From: Gammaproteobacteria bacterium
GTDB lineage: Bacteria > Pseudomonadota > Gammaproteobacteria > HK1
Length of the DNA: 6,710 bases
Direction: 5' to 3'
Assembly (NCBI GenBank): GCA_022822245.1
Contig: JAJECB010000056.1
Location: 1 to 6,710 of the forward strand
Under the pieces are notes generated by a model. It saw nothing but the letters and a program-made list of their open reading frames with translations. It was not told where the DNA came from and ran no database searches. This document shows positions 1-5,087 of this stretch, piece after piece (position 1 is the stretch's first letter; every line of letters starts with the position of its first letter). Both the position numbers and the translations under genes were made by a program.

Positions 1-1
1 G

Positions 2-1435
2 CGCGGCCTCGCCCCGTCGGCCTCGGCCGCGCGGACCCTCAACCAGGAGTCCGGCATCGAGAGCGAGACGCTGCAGCGCTTCCTCGCGCGCAACGCCGGG
101 GTCGCCGAGGGGCGGCTGAGCCCGAAGGCCGAGAAGGCGATGCGCCAAGCCTTCTCGAAGACCGTGCTCGTGGTCGACGAGGGCTCGCTCGCCTCGACCG
201 TCCAGGCGCGGGACCTCCTTCGCATCGCCACTGCCCTTCGCCTCCCCCGCGTGGTGCTGGTCGGCGACGCGAAGCAGCTCGACGCGGTCGACGCCGGCAA
301 GCCCTTCGCGCAGCTCCAGGCCGCCGGCATGCGGACGGCGGAGATGCGCGACATCCTCCGCCAGCAGGACCCCGCGCTCAAGGCCGCCGTCGAGGCGAGC
401 CTCGGAGGGGACATCGAGCGCGCGTTCGAGAAGCTGGGCGAGAGCGTCGCCGCGGTCAAGCCCGACAACCTCCCGGGCGCCGCCGCCGCGCGCTGGCTCG
501 CACTCTCCCCCGAGCAACGCGAGCGCGCCGGGCTCATCGCCCCGAGCCACAAGCTCCGCGAGGGCATCAACGCCATCATCCGCGAGCGGCTCGTCCGTGA
601 CGGCACCGTGCGGGGGCCGGCCGTGACCACCGAGCGCCTCGTCTCGCGCGGCTACACGAACGCCGAGAAGACGCTTGCCGCCCACTACCGCCCGGGCGAT
701 GTGGTGGCCTTCCACCGCCCCTACAAACGCCTCGACATCGAGAAGGGCGACGAGCGCCGGGTGCTCGGCGCCGACCGCAACGAGGGCACCGTCCGCCTCG
801 AAGGGAAAGACGGCGCGCCCGTCTCCTGGAAACCCGCGAAGCTCGCCGCGCGCTCAGGCGGCGTCGAGGTCTACCGCTCCGACACCCTGGAGCTTCGCGA
901 AGGCGACCGCATCCGCTGGACCCGCAACGACGCAGGGCTCGGCCTCGTCAACAGCGCCACCGCCGAGGTCGCGGGGGTGAAGGACGGGACCGTGTCGCTC
1001 CGGCTCGAAGACGGGCGCACGCTGGACTTCCGGGCCGGCGACCCGCAGCTCCGCCACATCGACCGCGCCTGGGCGGCGACCGTGCACGCCTTCCAGGGCC
1101 GCACCGTCGACCACGTCATCGCCGCGATGGAGGCGAATCACCCCCACCTCACCACCCAGAAGTCCTTCTACGTCGAGATATCCCGCGCCCGCCACCGCGC
1201 CGAGCTCGTCACCGACGACCGCGAGGCGCTGAAGGAGCGGCTGGAGGCCGCCACCGGGGAGCGCATCGCCGCATTGGAAGCCGTCGCGCCCGACCAGGGG
1301 AAGGCGGCGGAGCCGGAGCGCGGGCCGGAGCGGGAGGCGGCCCCAGAATCCGGACCCTCGGCCTCCACGGGGCACAGCGCCACACCCGACAAGGCCCCCG
1401 CACCCGGGCGCGTCGAGGCCGAGCGCGCGCTGTAG
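2..1435 (+). CDS. MobF/TraI-type conjugative relaxase-helicase, C-terminal part (5' end outside window)
   Basis: The frame is open from the left edge, so the start codon and the N-terminal relaxase domain lie outside; 477 residues are visible. Superfamily 1 (RecD/TraI-like) helicase motifs appear in order: the motif Ia region GLAPSASAARTL at residues 2-13; motif II VLVVDEG near 55-61; motif III VLVGDAKQL near 85-93; a motif IV-like GLIAPSHK near 177-184; motif V TVHAFQG at nt 1079-1099; and motif VI YVEISRARHR at about nt 1169-1198. Walker A must lie just upstream of the window. After about residue 410 the chain turns into a Pro/Ala/Glu-rich, probably disordered tail. In this family the N-terminal domain nicks and covalently holds the transferred strand at oriT, and the helicase unwinds the plasmid during conjugation. 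The separate N-terminal relaxase domain is inferred, not seen; a stand-alone RecD-like helicase is the alternative. Codon third positions are strongly GC. Confidence 0.88.
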   Translation, partial: RGLAPSASAARTLNQESGIESETLQRFLARNAGVAEGRLSPKAEKAMRQAFSKTVLVVDEGSLASTVQARDLLRIATALRLPRVVLVGDAKQLDAVDAGKPFAQLQAAGMRTAEMRDILRQQDPALKAAVEASLGGDIERAFEKLGESVAAVKPDNLPGAAAARWLALSPEQRERAGLIAPSHKLREGINAIIRERLVRDGTVRGPAVTTERLVSRGYTNAEKTLAAHYRPGDVVAFHRPYKRLDIEKGDERRVLGADRNEGTVRLEGKDGAPVSWKPAKLAARSGGVEVYRSDTLELREGDRIRWTRNDAGLGLVNSATAEVAGVKDGTVSLRLEDGRTLDFRAGDPQLRHIDRAWAATVHAFQGRTVDHVIAAMEANHPHLTTQKSFYVEISRARHRAELVTDDREALKERLEAATGERIAALEAVAPDQGKAAEPERGPEREAAPESGPSASTGHSATPDKAPAPGRVEAERAL

Positions 1436-1448
1436 ACGCGCCGTGCGC

Positions 1449-1934
1449 CTACCGCTCGCCCGGCTCCTTCACCACAATCGCAGGCCTCTCGGCGACGTCG
1501 TCCTCGTCGACGAACGCGATGCGCATCCCGAAGCCCGCGAAGGTCGCGAGCAGACGCCCGAACGCCGCCATGTCGAGCTCCACGTCGTCGATGAGGACGA
1601 GGGTGCCCCGCTCCCCATCGGTCTCGATATGGCACCGAAGCACCTCTCCGCGTGGCGCCCACTGGTCGCCGCGCTCGTAGTACGCGATCTGCGGGCGTCC
1701 CGGCGGGACCTCGGTGAGCGTCCTGTCCACGCTCGCCGCGTGCTCGGCCTGCGCTTCGAGCATCGCGTTGAACCGCTCGAGCACCTCCGCATCCGTCATG
1801 CCCGCGAGCGCCGGACCGAGCCGCAGGTGGACGCCCCGGATGGACGGATCGGCGTACTCGATGACGGCGGTCTCTCCCTCCCGGGTGATCCGGACCTCGT
1901 CGGGCGAGGCCGGTCGTGGGCGTCTCAGGCGCAT
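1449..1934 (-). CDS. Conserved-looking hypothetical protein, 161 aa
   Basis: This complete frame has an ATG at 1934-1932 and a TAG at 1451-1449. The start is preceded by GGAGAGGAG about 7-9 nt upstream, a good ribosome binding site, so this ATG is preferred over the open frame further upstream. The protein is acidic and without Cys. It starts with a basic patch (MRLRRPRP) and then alternates beta-like and helical stretches: TAVIEYADP, a helix at MTDAEVLERFNAMLEAQ, IPGRP-like VPPGRPQIAYYERGDQW, TLVLIDDVELDMAAFGRLL and GMRIAFVDEDD. It has no signal peptide, membrane segment or catalytic motif that I recognise. It lies tail to tail with the relaxase gene, 13 bp apart, and has the same high GC, so it probably belongs to the conjugative backbone rather than to the accessory genes upstream. 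I cannot assign a function; similar proteins are, as far as I recall, unnamed domain-of-unknown-function proteins. Confidence 0.8.
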   Translation of the reverse strand: MRLRRPRPASPDEVRITREGETAVIEYADPSIRGVHLRLGPALAGMTDAEVLERFNAMLEAQAEHAASVDRTLTEVPPGRPQIAYYERGDQWAPRGEVLRCHIETDGERGTLVLIDDVELDMAAFGRLLATFAGFGMRIAFVDEDDVAERPAIVVKEPGER

Positions 1935-1945
1935 GGACGCGCTCC
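1925..1945 (-). promoter_or_regulatory. Ribosome binding site and start of the 161-aa gene
   Basis: Read on the minus strand, GGAGAGGAG is followed by GCGCGTCC and ATG. This purine-rich block matches the 16S anti-Shine-Dalgarno at normal spacing. It decides the start at 1934 within a frame that is open for a further 130 codons upstream. Confidence 0.7.
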
Positions 1946-1986
1946 TCTCCGGCAGCCGAGCATGACGTTCATACTGCGAGTCCAGC

Positions 1987-2026
1987 GCGCACCGGGCGGG
2001 CCGCCAGTGCGGTTTGCCCGGTGCGC
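1987..2026. other. Strong 40-nt hairpin between the nuclease remnant and the 161-aa gene
   Basis: GCGCACCGGGC at 1987-1997 is perfectly complementary to GCCCGGTGCGC at 2016-2026 (11 bp). Inside it CCGC at 2001-2004 pairs with GCGG at 2009-2012 around a CAGT loop. The three bases between the stems are GGG and TTT, so plus-strand RNA could pair throughout with three G-U pairs, while minus-strand RNA would have A-C mismatches there. No T-run follows on either strand, so it is not a classic intrinsic terminator. It sits in the only sizeable intergenic gap and at the composition change, so it could be a transcript-end structure, a protein binding site or a recombination relic. Confidence 0.6.
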
Positions 2027-2040
2027 CCGTAGTCCGGCCC

Positions 2041-2259
2041 CTACTCGGAGTGCGAGCCGCATCGTCCCTCCTGCGCTCCTGCCTCGATCGCGGCCCAACG
2101 CCGGAGATACTGCGCAAACACCCTGCCAATCTCACCCCGATCTTCGATAGTTTCCGCGAAGGTTCCGAACTCGATGCCCTCGATGCCCGCCGTTGCCGTT
2201 GGCAGCACATAGATGATTTCCAGCGAATCGAGAATGGAGACAATCTCGTTTTCGTCCAC
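2041..2259 (-). pseudogene. C-terminal remnant of the PD-(D/E)XK nuclease-like gene
   Basis: This frame continues in phase directly after the TAA that ends the nuclease frame (2271-2269) and runs to a TAG at 2043-2041. It could restart at a GTG at 2259, which has no convincing ribosome binding site. It reads as a small alpha/beta end domain: a hydrophobic strand LEIIYVLPTA, then FGTFAETIEDRGEIGRVFAQYLRRW, a helical amphipathic stretch. Having such ordered sequence in the same phase as the upstream gene, with only KRI between the stop and the GTG, is best explained by one gene cut by a nonsense codon. Counting the TAA as one residue, the intact protein would be about 284 residues. As I recall, nuclease-like proteins of this kind usually end with a similar strand and helix. 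A genuine independent 72-aa gene, translationally coupled, is the alternative. Confidence 0.6.
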
Positions 2260-2268
2260 GATGCGTTT

Positions 2269-2895
2269 TTAGGGCCCACGTGAGGGCGAGAAGATCCTCT
2301 TCTTGAGCGATGGAGGCAATCCAATCAGCCCGAGATCGTTGAGCGCCTTCAGAAGGTGGAAGTACTTCCCGCGTCTACAAGGTTCGGTCGCCTTGACGAT
2401 GCACTTGAGATCGCGCAGCAGCTCGTGCATGCCTCGGTGCACAGCGTCGTTCAGATAGTGAAATTGGTGCTTGTCGAGAGAAGCGCTGTCGGTCTTCAGC
2501 TCGATCAGGAAGGCGTGCTTGCGGTCGGTGGACAGGGCGAGGTAGTCGGCCTTCCTGGAGCCGTTGTCTTCGCGCCGCTTGAGAGGAAACTCGGGAATGA
2601 GGCGGGGATCGATCGCTATATCCCGCGTACTCAGGTGACGGTTGAGCACGTCGGGAAGAAACAGGGCGAAGAAGATGTCGGCACGCCGCTCGAGCTGGTA
2701 GGCGGGCAGATGTCTCCACTTGTCCAGAAGTCCGAACATGGACGCAACTTCGGGGTAGGTCATGTCGATGCCCAAGAGGCTCCCACCGGTCTCCAACGCC
2801 ACGGTGAGCGCTTGCCAATCGCGAGCGAGCTCCCCGAGGCGCGTGTTTGCGCATTGAAGCATCTCGCAGACAGCGACGACCAGCGACCTACGCAT
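2269..2895 (-). CDS. PD-(D/E)XK nuclease-like protein, prematurely stopped
   Basis: The protein has 208 residues from an ATG at 2895. The frame is also open to a GTG at 3003, but those extra 36 residues look unstructured; an ATG at 2862 is also possible, and no start has a strong ribosome binding site. Helical N-terminus with KWRHLPAYQLERRADIFFA near residues 59-77, then IPEFPLK near 100-106. The nuclease signature follows: Asp117 in KADYLAL, Glu132 and Lys134 in LIELKTD, then Gln144 and Tyr147 (QFHY). This D...ExK pattern is the metal-binding core of restriction-endonuclease-fold enzymes that cut DNA; activity here is inferred. It lies downstream of, and on the same strand as, the large helical gene, with starts overlapping or near that gene's stop (2981), so co-transcription is likely. 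The frame ends at TAA 2271-2269, and homologous-looking sequence continues beyond it, so the protein is probably truncated, although the catalytic residues are intact. Confidence 0.72.
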   Translation of the reverse strand: MRRSLVVAVCEMLQCANTRLGELARDWQALTVALETGGSLLGIDMTYPEVASMFGLLDKWRHLPAYQLERRADIFFALFLPDVLNRHLSTRDIAIDPRLIPEFPLKRREDNGSRKADYLALSTDRKHAFLIELKTDSASLDKHQFHYLNDAVHRGMHELLRDLKCIVKATEPCRRGKYFHLLKALNDLGLIGLPPSLKKRIFSPSRGP

Positions 2896-2980
2896 GGACC
2901 CGCTTGTCGGGATCGTGTTCGCTACGTTCGAAGCCGTTGCGCCGGAGTCAGGGCGCGGGGCGTCCTCGCCAAGACGCCGG

Positions 2981-4918
2981 TCATGCTTGGGGCGTGCCAG
3001 CACCTCGACCCTGCCCGCCCGGGGCTGCGTGTTGGCTCTGGGTCAAGCTCGTCGATGGCCTTCGCCCATGGCTGACGGATCGGCTTCCTGCGTCTGGTTG
3101 AGGAATGCGGATGGAACGTTTCGCGGAAGTCGGATTCGATTTCGTTCCATCCTCAAGGCCGCACCGAGTCAGCGTGAAGTGTCGAGTGAGTGGCCCGAAT
3201 GCAATCGTCATGTCTCGGAGTCCTTGCGACGTTGCGATGACCACGTGCCCTTCGGCGACCGTATCGTCGAATGCACGATCGTTGCGGCCCCACCATCCGT
3301 CGACCCACCACATGGTCTCGGCCGCCAAGTCACCAGTCCTGGTACGCCAGCAGCCGGGCCGGCCTGGATCCGGTGTCCAGTCGAGAGTCGCTGCGAGATC
3401 GGGACGAAACGAGAGCCAGTGGGCGGAGGCTTGGAAGAATGCCGACGGATCGTTCTCGATCACCATCGCGTCACCGGCATCAGGCTGGCTTCGGGGGGCT
3501 GTCCCGCCGAGCTCTCGAAGCAGCGTCGGAGGGATGGGAGCCAAGGTTCGGCCAGTGGTCGGCGTGTCTGTTCCAACCGTCGTGCCGCAGGTCAGTTCTT
3601 CTTCCAGGTGACCCCAATTCAGGACCTTCAGGTGGCACCAAGCGCCGATCAGCGTCCGTTTGCCGTGCGTCGAGTGCGTGATGTACTCCCCGAGTCGGTG
3701 CTCGATCTCCGAATACCACTTGGCAATCGTTTGATCGTGTCCCGCTTCCGGTGGCGCCGGCACCGTAGGCGGCCGTTGTTCCGGGTCGCGATTGAGGGCA
3801 TCGACATCGACGGTACGAACAAGGCGATGCAGCCGGCGGGGAAAATCCTCGAGGAGGCCCGCATCCTCCAAATCTCCCAGCACTCGCCCGAAGGCAGCCC
3901 GCGAGGCAGCGTATCGGCTGAGCAGATACGAGTACGGCATATCAGAGACGCGTAGCACCTTCTGTATGGCCGTGTCATCTGGCAGATCGAACATCGCTTC
4001 CGATGCGTAACGGGCGGCGGACGCCAGCAACGTGTCGAGATTCAGCCTCAGGTGTTCCGAGAGACGTCGATACTGGTATTCGTAGGGAGCCAGCGTCACG
4101 GATTCCGATCCTGTGCTCCCAAGCGTGTCCGGAGGCAGAGCCAAGCGGTACATCGGCGACAGCGGCCGGTGAATCGTCCGTGAGGAATCGGCAGCGAGAC
4201 TGCGCATCACTTGGCTCGGGTGGCTTGTCAAGCGGTTCTCAAGTGGACGAAGACAATCCGGAATCGCAAAGCCGTCATGGGTTCTCGCAGCCGCGAGGCA
4301 GCGACCGGCTGCCTCCAACGTGTCGTCACTCGCATCGGCCTGCGCGAATCTTCCAAGCGCATGGGCGGCCTCCTCGTTTGCGGCAAGAAGTGCGCGAGTG
4401 ACGATGCGGGTCGTGGCTTCACGTACCAGCAACGTCGGGTGCGATAGATGGCCAACCGCCAGCTCGGCGAGCGCCGCACCGATTGTGGGGTTGTCGCTCT
4501 TTGCGCGCCGATCTCCAGAGTGCGGAAGAAGCCACCACCGGCAGCCGTGATCGGAAAGAACATCCGGATCCGGCAACTCGAGCGTCTCCGCGATCCCGTC
4601 GAGATAGGCGCGGATCTCCGGCCAGATCGCAGCAGCACCGATGTCCGTATCCAGGGCATCGACGACGCTGTCCAATTCCGAGCGCAGGAGACTCGCCAGT
4701 CCGCGGTTGACGGTGACGTGGTGCACGAGGTCCCGACAGGCGTTGACGCGTCCGTCGTGTCCTGACAACCGGACGGCTACGCCGGCTGCTCGCACCCGCA
4801 TTCCGCCGAAATACGGAGACCAGGAATAGGCATCGGCGCTCTGCAGAAGACGGGACGAAAGACGCAATGCCGTATCGCGGTCGCCGTTCCTCTTGTCAGC
4901 GCCGTTACGAAAATGCAC
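2981..4918 (-). CDS. Downstream half of the split large helical gene
   Basis: This frame of 645 residues has a possible GTG start at 4918 and ends at TGA 2983-2981. The GTG lies inside the left inverted repeat of the 194-bp element and has no ribosome binding site, so residues 1-9 are element-derived. Native sequence starts at Arg10 and continues the interrupted helix. HEAT-like repeats follow (for example LSHPTLLVREATTRIVTRALL and LTSHPSQVMRSLAADS), then a Pro-rich linker (PPTVPAPPEAG). A Trp-rich C-terminal module comes last: MWWVDGWWGR near 536-545, GHVVIATSQGLRD, and FGPLTRHFTLTR at 574-585. The final 60 residues are Gly/Gln/Ser-rich and unlike the rest. The nuclease gene follows on the same strand. 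It may not be translated at all unless initiation occurs within the element. Confidence 0.7.
   Translation of the reverse strand: MHFRNGADKRNGDRDTALRLSSRLLQSADAYSWSPYFGGMRVRAAGVAVRLSGHDGRVNACRDLVHHVTVNRGLASLLRSELDSVVDALDTDIGAAAIWPEIRAYLDGIAETLELPDPDVLSDHGCRWWLLPHSGDRRAKSDNPTIGAALAELAVGHLSHPTLLVREATTRIVTRALLAANEEAAHALGRFAQADASDDTLEAAGRCLAAARTHDGFAIPDCLRPLENRLTSHPSQVMRSLAADSSRTIHRPLSPMYRLALPPDTLGSTGSESVTLAPYEYQYRRLSEHLRLNLDTLLASAARYASEAMFDLPDDTAIQKVLRVSDMPYSYLLSRYAASRAAFGRVLGDLEDAGLLEDFPRRLHRLVRTVDVDALNRDPEQRPPTVPAPPEAGHDQTIAKWYSEIEHRLGEYITHSTHGKRTLIGAWCHLKVLNWGHLEEELTCGTTVGTDTPTTGRTLAPIPPTLLRELGGTAPRSQPDAGDAMVIENDPSAFFQASAHWLSFRPDLAATLDWTPDPGRPGCWRTRTGDLAAETMWWVDGWWGRNDRAFDDTVAEGHVVIATSQGLRDMTIAFGPLTRHFTLTRCGLEDGTKSNPTSAKRSIRIPQPDAGSRSVSHGRRPSTSLTQSQHAAPGGQGRGAGTPQA
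4889..4893. repeat. Target site duplication, left copy (194-bp element)
   Basis: CCTCT abuts the TGTCA end of the 194-bp element and is repeated exactly at the other end. Five-base duplications are typical of Tn3-, Tn7- and Tn402-like transposition. Confidence 0.8.
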
Positions 4919-5087
4919 GTAGACGGCCGGTGTGAAGTCGCTGGATCCCTTCAGGCATCTTCTTCAGCATCTCATTGATATCTCGTCTTCTTCGCCGTCC
5001 AGCGGCCAGGGAACAGGCCCTGTCCACCCCGCGATCGCTGCATTTTCGACTTGGCCGATTTCGTGCCATTTCACGCCGGCGGTAGCA
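4894..5087. mobile_element. 194-bp miniature inverted-repeat element (Tn402/Tn5053-like ends)
   Basis: The left end, 4894-4928, and the right end, read in reverse from 5087 to 5053, match at 23 of 35 positions. Shared blocks are TG..A.CGCCG, GAAA, GCACG and CGGCC at the same offsets. The element is bounded by exact 5-bp direct repeats CCTCT (4889-4893 and 5088-5092). Removing it with one repeat restores the interrupted reading frame. The left end begins TGTCA with TGCAC at offsets 21-25. This is the same spacing as the terminal repeats of Tn402/Tn5053-type transposons, which also make 5-bp duplications; the family link is inferred. No transposase fits in the element, so it would need enzyme supplied in trans. 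Confidence 0.82.

Noticed and set aside
1425..1441. Short GCGCG/CGCGC stem between the convergent genes as a terminator
   Set aside because: Five base pairs without a T-run in very GC-rich DNA; expected by chance.
854..1662. Minus-strand open frames opposite the helicase end
   Set aside because: Arg-rich shadows of the relaxase frame, whose helicase motifs are unmistakable.
1443..2150. Plus-strand open frame of 235 codons opposite the 161-aa gene
   Set aside because: Arg/His-rich antisense shadow of 1449-1934; no ribosome binding site, and the minus strand has the better start and protein texture.
2356..3955. Long plus-strand open frames opposite the nuclease and the end of the large gene
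   Set aside because: GC-rich antisense shadows; the minus-strand frames carry the D...ExK motif and the helical repeats.
4908..5048. 10-bp inverted repeat CGAAAATGCA at 4908-4917 and 5039-5048 as possible element ends
   Set aside because: No flanking duplication, and it is internal to the better-supported ends at 4894 and 5087.
4964..5075. Minus-strand stretch in another frame (WHEIGQ, then GEEDEI) that looks coding and first suggested several frameshifts
   Set aside because: It lies wholly within the 194-bp element; one insertion explains all the apparent frame changes.
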